From JBFWYO01 sp050186335 (GTDB lineage: Bacteria > Pseudomonadota > Alphaproteobacteria > Bin65), in NCBI GenBank assembly GCA_050186335.1, contig JBFWYO010000001.1, forward strand, positions 78,457-142,456: a stretch of DNA of 64,000 bases. The letters are read 5' to 3'. The notes under the pieces were generated by a model, which was not told where the DNA came from, did no database searches, and saw nothing but the letters and a program-made list of their open reading frames with translations. Shown here piece after piece: positions 25,408 through 34,359 of the stretch. The translations under genes and the position numbers were made by a program. Numbering within the stretch: the first letter of the stretch is position 1; every line of letters begins with the position of its first letter.

Positions 25408-26965
25408 CGTCGTGCACTCCTCCGTGTTTTCCGCGCACGCCGGCCTGCGACGGCAGCAGCGACGCGGCGAACCGGCGGAACGCACCGCCGATCACCAATT
25501 GTTTGATCGCCTCGATGTCGGGCGCCATGAACCGGTCGCGCTCATAGAATGACACTTGTCCACGGATCAGCGAAAGGGCCGCTTCAAGCGGCGGCGAGCT
25601 GCGCATCGGCCGGTGGAACTCGATGCCTTGCGCGGCCGCCAGTAATTCTATTGCGGCGATGGTCGACGTGTTCTCCGCCATCGCGTGCAGCCGGCGCGCC
25701 GCGAAGGTCGCCATGCTGACATGGTCTTCCTGGTTGGCCGAGGTCGGCAAACTGTCGACGCTCGCCGGATGGGCGAGCGATTTGTTTTCCGAAGCTAAAG
25801 AGGCCGCCGTCACGTGTGCGATCATGAAGCCGGAATTGATGCCGCTTTCGCCGACCAGAAAGGCCGGCAGCCCGCTCAACGCCGGATCGGTCAGCAGCGC
25901 GATGCGGCGCTCGGACAACGCGCCGATCTCGGCGATCGCCAGCGCCATCGAATCGGCGGCGAACGCCACCGGCTCGGCGTGAAAATTGCCGCCGGACAGC
26001 ACATCACCGCTATCGGCGAAGATCAGCGGATTGTCGGTGACGCCGTTGGCTTCGCGCTCCAGCAAGTTTGCCGCGTAGCGCAATTGATCCAGGCACGCCC
26101 CCATGACCTGGGGCTGGCAGCGCAAGGAGTAGGGGTCCTGCACCCGGTCGCAATCGACGTGCGAGTGGCGGATCTCGCTGCCTTCTAGGGGCGTGCGGCA
26201 ATCGGCGGCGACATCGCTCTGCCCCCGCTGCCCGCGCAGCGCGTGGATGCGCGCATCGAACGGCACGTCGCTGCCCTTTACCGCGTCGACCGACAGCATC
26301 CCGGCAACGAGCGCCGCCGCAAACGCGTGTTCGGCCGCGAACAAGGCGCGCAACGCGAGCGCCGTCGAGACTTGCGTGCCGTTGATCAGCGCCAAGCCTT
26401 CTTTCGGCTGCAGCGTCAACGGGGCAAGGCCGGCTTTCGCCAGTCCTTCCGGGGCGGGCACGATTTTTCCGCCGCTGCGCATGGTGCCGACGCCGATGAG
26501 CGCCGCCGACACATGCGCCAGCGGCGCGAGATCGCCGGATGCGCCGACCGAACCTCGCTGCGGCACGCAGGGATAGATCTCGGCCTCGGCCAGGCGTAGC
26601 AACGCTTCGATCACCGCCCAGCGCACGCCGGAATAGCCGCGCGCCAGCGCGGCGGCTTTGAGCACCAGGATCAAGTGCACGGTCGCATCGTCCAGCAACG
26701 CCCCGGTGCCCGCCGCGTGCGACAGCAGCAGATTGCGCTGCAATTCCTCCAGCCGATCGTCGTCGATACGCGTCTGCGCCAACTTGCCGAAGCCGGTGTT
26801 GATGCCGTAGGCGGCATGCCCCGCGGCGACGATATCGCGCACCGTCTTGGCGCTGCGCTCGACCTCGGCGCGGCAGCCGGGGTCGAGATGCACGCGCCTT
26901 CCGGCGGCGATGGCGCGCCAATCGGCGAGGATCGCCTGGCCGGGAATCAGCGTCAAAGAAGCCAT
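25400..26965 (-). CDS. hutH: Histidine ammonia-lyase family protein
   Basis: A 521-residue aromatic amino acid lyase. The MIO-forming triad Ala142-Ser143-Gly144 sits in GSVGASGDLAPLAH, the same numbering as Pseudomonas HutH. Tyr53 (YGINTGFG) and the His-specific SH pair (LLSHAAGTG, His83) are present, so the enzyme should deaminate histidine to urocanate. No hutU, hutI, hutG or hutC gene is close, and the next gene is a MetE-like protein whose start overlaps the stop. ATG 26965 is the normal start; the frame to 27157 crosses the promoter. Confidence 0.85.
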   Translation of the reverse strand: MASLTLIPGQAILADWRAIAAGRRVHLDPGCRAEVERSAKTVRDIVAAGHAAYGINTGFGKLAQTRIDDDRLEELQRNLLLSHAAGTGALLDDATVHLILVLKAAALARGYSGVRWAVIEALLRLAEAEIYPCVPQRGSVGASGDLAPLAHVSAALIGVGTMRSGGKIVPAPEGLAKAGLAPLTLQPKEGLALINGTQVSTALALRALFAAEHAFAAALVAGMLSVDAVKGSDVPFDARIHALRGQRGQSDVAADCRTPLEGSEIRHSHVDCDRVQDPYSLRCQPQVMGACLDQLRYAANLLEREANGVTDNPLIFADSGDVLSGGNFHAEPVAFAADSMALAIAEIGALSERRIALLTDPALSGLPAFLVGESGINSGFMIAHVTAASLASENKSLAHPASVDSLPTSANQEDHVSMATFAARRLHAMAENTSTIAAIELLAAAQGIEFHRPMRSSPPLEAALSLIRGQVSFYERDRFMAPDIEAIKQLVIGGAFRRFAASLLPSQAGVRGKHGGVHDDV

Positions 26966-27023
26966 GTCGACACCTCGCCTGAAGCGCCAGTGTAGCGTCG
27001 AATCGACCGCGCGCAGAGGGCTG

Positions 27024-27035
27024 GCAAGCGCTTGC
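27024..27035. promoter_or_regulatory. Perfect 12-bp palindrome in the divergent hutH/HD promoter region
   Basis: The sequence GCAAGCGCTTGC is a perfect palindrome located 59 bases upstream of the hutH start and 42 bases upstream of the HD-protein start. Its centre AAgCGcTT resembles LacI-family half-site pairs. No LacI gene is in the window. It is offered as a candidate operator only. Confidence 0.35.
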
Positions 27036-27077
27036 GGTTGGATTATGCTGGACCTTTCACGGCAGCCAACATAAGCC

Positions 27078-27734
27078 ATGTCCCGCAGCAACGCTCCGAA
27101 TCCGAATGCGCCCGGTCCTACCGACGGGCTGACGCACGTGCGTACGCCGCTGCACAAATCGTCGTGGCGCTACGCCGACGCGCCGTCGCTCGCGGCTATG
27201 GGCGCCGAGGAATGGGCGACGCTGAGCCGCCAGCGCAGCGATTTTTTCGCCGAATACCAGGCTAGAGCCGCGCTCAAGATGCTGCAAAGCACGGCCGACG
27301 AACCGAGCTTCGGCTATCAGATCAATATTTTCCGGCACGGGCTGCAGACCGCCACGCTGCTCCAGCAAGCCGGATACGACGAGGAAACCGTGGTCGTCGC
27401 TCTGCTGCACGATATCGGCTTCACCGCGGCGCCGATCACCCACGGCCGCGTCGCGGCCGCCATGCTGGGGCCGTATATCTCCGAAGAACACCATTGGATG
27501 CTCGAACATCACCAAGTGTTCCAGGATTACACGGTCGTCCACTTGCCGGCCGAGGAACGCAACGCGCGCGAACGCTGGCGCGGGCATAAAGCGTTCGCCT
27601 GGACCTGCGAATTCGTCGACAAGTACGACCAACTCTCGCTCCGCGCCGATGTCGACACATTGCCGCTCGCCTATTTCGAACCGATGGTGCAGCGCTTCTT
27701 CCGCAAGAAGCCGCGCCCGCAGCCGACCGAATAA
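27078..27734 (+). CDS. HD-domain protein
   Basis: A 218-residue protein. VVVALLHDIGFTAAPITHGRVAAAML has the HD pair, EEHHWMLEHHQVFQDY supplies further His, and FVDKYDQLS the final Asp, so a metal site of the H...HD...H...D type is complete. The pattern resembles PhnZ or myo-inositol-oxygenase-like oxidases as much as phosphohydrolases. It is the first of three co-directional genes (HD protein, AhpD-like protein, 2OG-Fe oxygenase), spacing 23 and 2 bases. Role unknown. Confidence 0.75.
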   Translation: MSRSNAPNPNAPGPTDGLTHVRTPLHKSSWRYADAPSLAAMGAEEWATLSRQRSDFFAEYQARAALKMLQSTADEPSFGYQINIFRHGLQTATLLQQAGYDEETVVVALLHDIGFTAAPITHGRVAAAMLGPYISEEHHWMLEHHQVFQDYTVVHLPAEERNARERWRGHKAFAWTCEFVDKYDQLSLRADVDTLPLAYFEPMVQRFFRKKPRPQPTE

Positions 27735-27757
27735 GCCCGCCGAGCGAGGAGTTTCGC

Positions 27758-28366
27758 GTGTCCGCCTGGATCAAGCTGATCGACTACGACGACTCGACGG
27801 GACCGTTACGGGCCCTCTACGACCGCGTCAAAGGGCCGAACAACAAGGTAGACAATGTGATGAAGGCGCACGGGTTGCGCCCGCACACCATGGAAGGCCA
27901 TTCGGCGCTTTACAAATCGGTGCTGCACCATGCCGGCAACACGATGCCGCTCTGGTTCCTCGAATGCCTCGGCATCTACACCAGCCTGACCAATCGGTGC
28001 GACTATTCGGTGGCACATCACTTCGCCGGCCTGTCCCGGTTGCTGAACGACGCGCCGAAGGCCGAAAAGCTCTATAAAGCGCTCGCCGCCGGCACGCCGG
28101 AGCAGGCGTTCGACGGCAAGCAGCTTGCGCTGCTGCGCTATGTCCGAAAGTTGACGCTCGCTCCCGCCGACATGGTCGAAGCCGATGTCGCCGCGCTGCG
28201 CGCGGCCGGCTGCGACGACGGCGAGATCCTCGAAGCCAATCAAGTGTGCGCCTACTTCAACTATTCCAACCGGTTGCTCAACGGCCTGGGCGTGACCACG
28301 AAGGGCGATATTCTCGGCCTGTCGCCGCCGAATACCGAGCGACTGGACGATTGGGAGCATCGCTGA
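27758..28366 (+). CDS. Peroxidase-related carboxymuconolactone decarboxylase/AhpD-like protein
   Basis: A 202-residue AhpD-fold protein with a GTG start at 27758 and GAGGAG upstream. The active-site helix is NRCDYSVAHHFAGL: the first Cys and the downstream His of C-x2-C-x3-H are kept, but the second Cys is a Ser (C-x2-S). A classical disulfide relay is therefore unlikely. Many proteins of the peroxidase-related group are of this size. It is followed within 2 bases by the 2OG-Fe oxygenase gene. Confidence 0.75.
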   Translation: MSAWIKLIDYDDSTGPLRALYDRVKGPNNKVDNVMKAHGLRPHTMEGHSALYKSVLHHAGNTMPLWFLECLGIYTSLTNRCDYSVAHHFAGLSRLLNDAPKAEKLYKALAAGTPEQAFDGKQLALLRYVRKLTLAPADMVEADVAALRAAGCDDGEILEANQVCAYFNYSNRLLNGLGVTTKGDILGLSPPNTERLDDWEHR

Positions 28367-28368
28367 GC

Positions 28369-29379
28369 ATGGCTGCATCTTCCGCCACATCCGCTTCGGC
28401 CGCGTATGCCACCGCCAAGCAGCTCGATTTCACCGAGATCCCGGTGATCGACCTGACCCCGCTGGCATCGTCCGACCCGGCAGGGCTGCACAAGGTCGCA
28501 CGCGACATTCGCGAAGCGTCGACCACGGCCGGCTTCTTCTATGTCCGCAATCACGGCGTTGGCGCGGAGATCGTCGCCGACGCGTTCGCCGAGTCGCGGC
28601 GGTTTTTCGCGCTGCCGCTCGAAGCAAAGCTGCAATTGCCCGTCAACGCCCGCCATCGCGGCTTCATCAAGGTCGGCGAAGCGAAAATGTATGCCGGCGC
28701 CAAGCCGGATCTGAAAGAAAGCTTCGTCTTCGGCCTCGATCTGCCCGAAAGCGATCCCGACGTGCGCGCCGGCAAGATGCTCATGGGCCCCAACGTATGG
28801 CCGGCGGCGCTGCCCAGCCTGCGCCCGGCGCTCGATCGCTATTACGCGGCGATCGACGGTTGCGGCCGACGTCTGTTGCGCGCCTTTGCCGTCTCGCTCG
28901 ATCTGCCGGAGGAGTTTTTCGTCTCGCGCTACACGAAACCGTTGGCGCGCGGCGCGATCATCTATTATCCGCCGCAGCCGCCGGATCTCGGCAAGGACCA
29001 GTTCGGCGTCGGCGCACATACCGATTACGGCTGCATTACGCTGTTGGCTCAGGACATGAACGGCGGATTGCAGGTGCGCAATCGCGCCGGCGAATGGGTC
29101 GCGGCGATGCCGATAGCGGACACGTTCGTGATCAATATCGGCGATCTCATGGCGCGCTGGACCAACGACAAGTTCGCGTCCAACCCGCACCGCGTGGTCA
29201 ACAGTTCCGGCCGCGAGCGCTATTCGATCGCGATGTTCTACGACCCGCATTACGACACCGAAATCGAAACCATCACCAGTTGCATCGGGCCCGGCGAAGC
29301 GGCGCGTTATGCACCCACCACCTGCGGCGCCTACATCAAGAGCCGCTTCGACGCGGCCTTCCAGTATCGCAAGCCGTAA
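28369..29379 (+). CDS. 2-oxoglutarate/Fe(II)-dependent oxygenase, isopenicillin N synthase-like
   Basis: A 336-residue oxygenase. The N-terminal DIOX_N part starts IPVIDLTPLASSDP, and the catalytic core has AHTDYGCITLL (His, Asp), NPHRVVN (His) and RYSIAMF (the R-x-S 2-oxoglutarate site). These are the full ligand set for iron. The substrate is not predictable; bacterial members oxidise small acids or amino acids. It is the last of the three-gene cluster with the HD protein and the AhpD-like protein. Confidence 0.87.
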   Translation: MAASSATSASAAYATAKQLDFTEIPVIDLTPLASSDPAGLHKVARDIREASTTAGFFYVRNHGVGAEIVADAFAESRRFFALPLEAKLQLPVNARHRGFIKVGEAKMYAGAKPDLKESFVFGLDLPESDPDVRAGKMLMGPNVWPAALPSLRPALDRYYAAIDGCGRRLLRAFAVSLDLPEEFFVSRYTKPLARGAIIYYPPQPPDLGKDQFGVGAHTDYGCITLLAQDMNGGLQVRNRAGEWVAAMPIADTFVINIGDLMARWTNDKFASNPHRVVNSSGRERYSIAMFYDPHYDTEIETITSCIGPGEAARYAPTTCGAYIKSRFDAAFQYRKP

Positions 29380-29470
29380 GGTTTTCGGCGCACCACGCGG
29401 CTTGCGCGCTGTACTGCACACAGGCAAGATTGATGCCCGTTTAGCGACATCTCACATTCGAGGGGAAATC

Positions 29471-30280
29471 ATGTTTCGCAAGCAAGCGCTCGGTTTCGCG
29501 TCCGCGTTCGCCGTCCTGTTCGCGATCGGTGCGTCCAACCTTCCGGCCCAGGCCCAGCAGCAAGCCGAATCGCGCCTGCAGAAGGTACAGAAAGCCGGCG
29601 TGCTGCGCGTCGGCACCACCGGAGATTTCAACCCGATGTCGTTCCGCGACCCGGCGGACAATCAATACAAAGGCTTCGACATCGACGCGATGACGCAGCT
29701 CGCCAAGGATCTCGGCGTCAAGGTCGAATGGGTGCAAACCGATTGGGCGACTCTGATCACCGGTGTCGTGTCCAATCGTTACGACATTTTCGCCGGCGGC
29801 TCGTCGATCAACGTCGCGCGCGCGAAAGTCGCGGCTTTCACCGTGCCCTATTTCGAGGCTGGTACGGTGCCGCTCGTGCTGAGGGAGAACGCGGCCAAGT
29901 TCAAGAACTGGGAGGCGATCAACCAAAGCGGCGTCAAGGTTGCCGTTACGCTCGGCACCGTCTTCGCCGATCACGCGAAGCAGCATTTCCCCAAGGCGAC
30001 CATCACCACGATCCAGTCGCCGGCGAACGGCTACCAGGAAGTGCTGGCCAAGCGGGCGGAAGTGACGATCACGAGCAATGTCGAAGCTTCGTCGCTGATC
30101 CAGCGTTACAAGGAAATGACGCTGGTGGCCGATGCAACGCCGCGCAATCGCCGGCCGTTTGGCTACGTGGTGGCGCAGGACGATGCGGCCTGGGTCAACT
30201 TCCTCAATACGTGGGTTACGTTGAAGAAGCTCGAAGGCTTTTTCGACGGCCTCGAAGCCAAGTGGATGCCGAAGAACTGA
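29471..30280 (+). CDS. Periplasmic amino-acid-type binding protein (cyclohexadienyl dehydratase-like)
   Basis: A 269-residue protein. A signal peptide MFRKQALGFASAFAVLFAIG is cut near AQAQ. The mature part reads VLRVGTTGDFNPMSFRDP, DIDAMTQLAKDLGVKVEW and DIFAGGSSINVARAK, which match the family that includes amino-acid ABC binding proteins and secreted cyclohexadienyl dehydratase (PheC). I cannot separate the two without alignment. Strong RBS GAGGGG upstream. A matching permease gene follows by 12 bases, favouring transport. Confidence 0.82.
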   Translation: MFRKQALGFASAFAVLFAIGASNLPAQAQQQAESRLQKVQKAGVLRVGTTGDFNPMSFRDPADNQYKGFDIDAMTQLAKDLGVKVEWVQTDWATLITGVVSNRYDIFAGGSSINVARAKVAAFTVPYFEAGTVPLVLRENAAKFKNWEAINQSGVKVAVTLGTVFADHAKQHFPKATITTIQSPANGYQEVLAKRAEVTITSNVEASSLIQRYKEMTLVADATPRNRRPFGYVVAQDDAAWVNFLNTWVTLKKLEGFFDGLEAKWMPKN

Positions 30281-30292
30281 CGCGCCGCACGC

Positions 30293-31084
30293 GTGGCCCG
30301 ATCCGGCGGCATGTTCGGAACGACGCGCGGCTTCGGCCGCGCGTTCGCTTTTGTGGCGGTCGCGGCGGCGCTGGCCGGATGCGGCGCCACCTCGTACAGC
30401 TGGGGCTGGCACGTCATCTTGCCGGAGACGCCGCAGGGCCGCGCCAACCTGGCGTTCCTGATCGACGGCTTGTGGATGACGGTCATGCTGTCGGTCGTCT
30501 CGATCATGGCCGCCGTCGTGCTCGGCATGATCGTCGCCATGTGCGCGCTGTCGCCGAACAAGGCGCTGAACTGGATCAACCGGATTTACGTCGAAGGCGT
30601 GCGCGCGGTGCCGCTGCTCGTGCTGCTGTTGTGGGTCTATTACGGGCTGCCGGTGGTCATGGGCCTGCAGCTCGGCGTGTTCATGGCGGGCGTGGTATCG
30701 CTGGCGCTCAGCGACAGCGCATTCGAAGCCGAAATCTTCCGCGCCGGGATCCAGTCGATCGCCAAGGGCCAGAGCGAAGCCGCCTACAGCGTCGGCTTGA
30801 GCAAGTGGCACACGTTTCGGCTCGTCGTCCTGCCGCAGGCGATCCGCCGTATTCTACCGGCGCTCGGCAATCAATTCGTCTATGTGTTGAAAATGTCGTC
30901 GCTGATTTCGGTGATCGGCGCGCAGGAATTGACGCGCAAGGCCACCGAGCTGATCGTCATCGAACCGCGCCCGCTGGAGATCTATACCTTCCTGGTCATC
31001 GAGTACCTGCTCCTGATCCTGCTCGTCTCCTGGCTGGTGCGGCGCATGGAGAAAAAGATGGCGCAGGCCGGCAGGCAGCATTGA
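30293..31084 (+). CDS. Polar amino acid ABC transporter permease
   Basis: A permease of about 263 residues (GTG start at 30293; ATG 30311 is an alternative). The segment LIDGLWMTVMLSVVSIMAAV begins the membrane part, and AAYSVGLSKWHTFRLVVLPQAIRRILPALGN is the EAA-like motif of the HisM/GlnP family. It pairs with the binding protein upstream. No ATPase of this type is adjacent, so the importer must borrow one encoded elsewhere or this set is incomplete. The stop is 1 base from the convergent creatininase gene. Confidence 0.85.
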   Translation: MARSGGMFGTTRGFGRAFAFVAVAAALAGCGATSYSWGWHVILPETPQGRANLAFLIDGLWMTVMLSVVSIMAAVVLGMIVAMCALSPNKALNWINRIYVEGVRAVPLLVLLLWVYYGLPVVMGLQLGVFMAGVVSLALSDSAFEAEIFRAGIQSIAKGQSEAAYSVGLSKWHTFRLVVLPQAIRRILPALGNQFVYVLKMSSLISVIGAQELTRKATELIVIEPRPLEIYTFLVIEYLLLILLVSWLVRRMEKKMAQAGRQH

Positions 31085-31085
31085 C

Positions 31086-31862
31086 TCAGTTGGGTAGCGC
31101 CGCCAGGAACTGCTGATAGTCGGCGGCGATCTCCGCGGCCGACAGCTCGATGAATTTCCGCCCGTCCTCGACTCGCGCCAACGTCGGATCCGAGCCGACG
31201 CGTCCGTCCGGGTGACGCTTGCGATGGTCGATCGCATCCAGGTAATTGTCGCCGCCATGGGTAATGACCGCATCGTCCAAGGCGGGCGGCAGTTTCGGCA
31301 TCGTCTGGGGAACGATCTTGTCCTCGTAGGCGGCCATGGTTACGGCGATCTCCGAAGGCGTCGCATGATACCCCTCGCTGTCGCCGTAAAGCCGCTTGCG
31401 CCGCGCATCGGTCTGCGGCGGTTCCCACCAGCTCTTCACCTTGCACCACACCGGCGAGGTGCCGCCTTGGGTTAGACTATAATCGGCATAAATTTCGTGA
31501 AACGCGCTGCGCAGCGGCGCCAGATTGCCGCCGTGGCCGTTGACGAAGTAGATGCGCGTAAAGCCCGAGCGCGCGAGCGACTGCACATAGTCCTTCACCA
31601 CGGCGATCAGCGTGGTCGGCCGCAACGTCATTGTACCGGCGAAATCCAAATTGAACTGCGCCTGGCCGACCGTAATCGTCGGCGCTACGAGGGCGTCGGC
31701 CAGTTCGCCGGCACGCCGGGCGACGGTCTCGGCGCAGATCGCATCCGTGCCCAGCAGCCCGTTCGGCCCGTGCTGTTCGAGCGAGCCGATCGGCACAAAA
31801 ATGCCGCGCGAACGCTGCAGATAATCGCGCACGTTCTGCCAAGTGCATAATTCCAGGCGCAT
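31086..31862 (-). CDS. Creatininase family amidohydrolase
   Basis: A 258-residue protein. GSLEQHGPNGLLGTDAI, TITVGQAQFNLDFAGT and FVNGHGGN are the metal-binding patches of the creatininase family (Glu, His, Asp, His). Its members hydrolyse cyclic amides or act in cofactor pathways. The ATG at 31862 (MRLELCTWQN) is used; the open frame continuing to 32615 is an antisense artefact across the EEP gene. No creatine gene neighbours exist, so the substrate is open. Confidence 0.82.
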   Translation of the reverse strand: MRLELCTWQNVRDYLQRSRGIFVPIGSLEQHGPNGLLGTDAICAETVARRAGELADALVAPTITVGQAQFNLDFAGTMTLRPTTLIAVVKDYVQSLARSGFTRIYFVNGHGGNLAPLRSAFHEIYADYSLTQGGTSPVWCKVKSWWEPPQTDARRKRLYGDSEGYHATPSEIAVTMAAYEDKIVPQTMPKLPPALDDAVITHGGDNYLDAIDHRKRHPDGRVGSDPTLARVEDGRKFIELSAAEIAADYQQFLAALPN

Positions 31863-31949
31863 GGTCGACTGCTTCCCTTGTCGCTGGGGCAATTCTAAGC
31901 TCGACGCCGGGGAAAACCAATCCGGCCGACCCCATAGGGCCAACGGGCG

Positions 31950-32807
31950 ATGGAAGTCTCGCTGCTGACGTTCAATACCGGTCTGCTGCGCCTGGCGCCG
32001 TTCGGCCGCACCGCGCTGGAACCCGCGCCCTGGGTTGAGGCGCGCGCGCGGGCGCTGCCTGCGGCCCTGCGCGCCATTGATGCCGATATTGTCTGCCTGC
32101 AGGAGATTTACGCCGCCCGGCACCGCCGTGCGCTTGCGACGGCCCTGGCCGATCTCTATCCGCACGCGATATCGCCCCGGCGCGGGGCCAAGATCCTGCC
32201 GAGCGGGCTCATGCTGCTGTCGAAATTCGCGGTTGCCGCCCACCGGTTTCGCGGCTTTCGCGCCGGGCCGTTCGAGGAACGCTGGTTCGTGCAGAAGGGA
32301 TTTCAGGAAACGATCTTCCGCGCGCCGGACCGGCCGCCGCTGCATGTGCTCAACCTGCACGCAACGGCGGGCGGATGGTCGTTCGATCCGGAAGATCCGC
32401 GTGCGGACGCGATTCGGGCGCGCCAGATCGACCAGGTGTTGGCGGCTGCTGACGCGCAAGCCGGAGCGGCGCTCACCCTGATCGTCGGCGATCTGAATGC
32501 CGGCCCGCCGGTCTCGATGGGCAATTATGCGCAATTCGGCAAAGCCGCATGGGTCGACCTTTATGCGCGTAGGCACGGCATGGATGCGGCCGGCACCACG
32601 TGGTCCGGCGATCACCCGCTAGCGCGCAACGGGCCGCACAGCCACCAGCGGCCGCAACGAATCGATCACGTGTTCGCGCGCGACGGCGCCGTCTCGGTCC
32701 TGGATGCGCGGATCGTGTTGCAGGAGCCGGTCGTGGCTGTGCCGAACGATGCGCCGGTCGGCCTGTCCGACCATTTCGGCGTGCTCGTGAAATTGCGTGC
32801 GGTGTGA
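31950..32807 (+). CDS. Endonuclease/exonuclease/phosphatase (EEP) family protein
   Basis: A 285-residue hydrolase. The EEP signature set is present: LTFNTG near the start (Asn), VCLQEI (Glu), LNLHAT (His), VGDLNAG (Asp, Asn) and LSDHFGV (Asp, His) at the end. Such proteins cut phosphodiester or phosphomonoester bonds in nucleic acids, sphingomyelin or inositol phosphates. No signal peptide is seen, so it acts in the cytoplasm. Divergent from the creatininase gene and convergent with rimO. Confidence 0.82.
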   Translation: MEVSLLTFNTGLLRLAPFGRTALEPAPWVEARARALPAALRAIDADIVCLQEIYAARHRRALATALADLYPHAISPRRGAKILPSGLMLLSKFAVAAHRFRGFRAGPFEERWFVQKGFQETIFRAPDRPPLHVLNLHATAGGWSFDPEDPRADAIRARQIDQVLAAADAQAGAALTLIVGDLNAGPPVSMGNYAQFGKAAWVDLYARRHGMDAAGTTWSGDHPLARNGPHSHQRPQRIDHVFARDGAVSVLDARIVLQEPVVAVPNDAPVGLSDHFGVLVKLRAV

Positions 32808-32811
32808 CGCG

Positions 32812-34200
32812 CTACGCTTTCACGACCGCGCCGTGCAGATCGTATTCATCGGCCTTGTCGATCTTCACGCGCACGATATCGCCCGGCTTGACGTGCTTCG
32901 CACGTTTGAGATGCACGACACCGTCGATCTCCGGCGCATCGGCATGCGAGCGGCCGATGGCGCCCTTGTCGGTCACGGTATCGACGATCACGTCGAGCGT
33001 GCGACCGACCTTCTTCTTCAGGCGGGCCGCGGAAATCTTCTGCTGCTTGCGCATGAAGCGATGCCAGCGTTCCTCTTTGATTTCGTCCGGCACGGCGCCC
33101 GGCAGCGCGTTGGCGGCGGCGCCCGCGACCGGCTCATACTTGAAGCAGCCGACGCGATCCAGCTGCGCATCGTCGAGCCAGTCGAGCAGAAACTCGAACT
33201 CTTCCTCGGTCTCGCCGGGAAAGCCGACGATGAAGGTCGAGCGGATGGTCAGTTCCGGGCAGATCTTGCGCCATGCACGCACGCGCTCGAGCGTCTTTTC
33301 CTGCGCGGCCGGGCGTTTCATGGCCTTGAGGACGCGCGGGCTGGCGTGCTGAAACGGCACGTCGAGATACGGCAGGATCTTGCCGTCGGCCATCAGCTCG
33401 ATCGCCTTGTCGACATGCGGATAGGGATAGACGTAATGCAGCCGCACCCATGCGCCGAGCGTGCCGAGCTGGGTTGCCAGATCGAGGAAGCGCGCGGCGA
33501 CTTGTTTGCCCTTGTAAGGGCTGGTTGCGTACCTGATGTCCACGCCGTAGGCGCTGGTGTCCTGGGAGATTACCAGGAGCTCCTTCACGCCGGCCATGAC
33601 CAGCTTTTCCGCTTCGTACAGCACAGCGGCGGCCGGCCGGCTGACCAGATCGCCGCGCAATTGCGGAATGATGCAGAAGCTGCAGCGATTATTGCAGCCT
33701 TCGGAAATCTTCAAATACGCGTAGTGGCGCGGCGTCAGCTTGATACCTTCGGCCGGCACTAAATCGACGAACTTGTTGTGCTTGTGCGGCACCGCTTCGT
33801 GCACGGCGTCGACCACCGCTTCGTATTGATGTGGGCCGGTTACCGCCAGCACGTCCGGATGATGCTGCCGGATCAAGTCGGCTTCGGCGCCCATGCAACC
33901 GGTCACGATCACGCGGCCGTTCGCGGCGATCGCCTCGCCGATCGCGTCCAACGATTCCTTGCGCGCCGAATCCAAGAAGCCGCAGGTGTTGACGATGACC
34001 GCATCGGCACCTTCGTAGCTGCCCGAAAGCGCGTAACCTTCCGAGCGCAGTTTGGTCAGGATCCGTTCGGAATCGACCAGGGCCTTGGGGCAGCCCAGGC
34101 TGACGATGCCGATCTTCGGCGCTTTCCGGGGCGCCTTCCGGGACACTTTCTGGCTGGCGGTTCTCGACACGATGCGCGGATTCCTTGGGTTTCCGGCCAT
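32812..34200 (-). CDS. rimO: Ribosomal protein uS12 methylthiotransferase
   Basis: A radical-SAM methylthiotransferase of about 462 residues. The N-terminal UPF0004 cluster Cys are in SLGCPKALVDSE, NTCGFLD and TGCMGAE; the radical-SAM CxxxCxxC is SEGCNNRCSFCIIPQLRG. A TRAM domain ends the protein (KPGDIVRVKIDKADEYDLHG). It adds a methylthio group to Asp89 of S12. The N terminus carries a basic extension before KIGIVSLGCPKALV; ATG 34200 has no clear RBS, and a GTG at 34170 is an alternative start. Confidence 0.92.
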   Translation of the reverse strand: MAGNPRNPRIVSRTASQKVSRKAPRKAPKIGIVSLGCPKALVDSERILTKLRSEGYALSGSYEGADAVIVNTCGFLDSARKESLDAIGEAIAANGRVIVTGCMGAEADLIRQHHPDVLAVTGPHQYEAVVDAVHEAVPHKHNKFVDLVPAEGIKLTPRHYAYLKISEGCNNRCSFCIIPQLRGDLVSRPAAAVLYEAEKLVMAGVKELLVISQDTSAYGVDIRYATSPYKGKQVAARFLDLATQLGTLGAWVRLHYVYPYPHVDKAIELMADGKILPYLDVPFQHASPRVLKAMKRPAAQEKTLERVRAWRKICPELTIRSTFIVGFPGETEEEFEFLLDWLDDAQLDRVGCFKYEPVAGAAANALPGAVPDEIKEERWHRFMRKQQKISAARLKKKVGRTLDVIVDTVTDKGAIGRSHADAPEIDGVVHLKRAKHVKPGDIVRVKIDKADEYDLHGAVVKA

Positions 34201-34359
34201 CTGCGAGGAGTCCGGTGCCGGGCTGGCGTTGTCATATCGGATCGCCAGGCCCGGCTTCAAGGGGCGCCGCCCCGGCCCGGTCGAATGGCCGCATTTTCCG
34301 GGTGTGCCGGGCCGGCCGGACGCGCTATCGAAAGGCCGGGCAATGGGGCGTGCGAGAAG

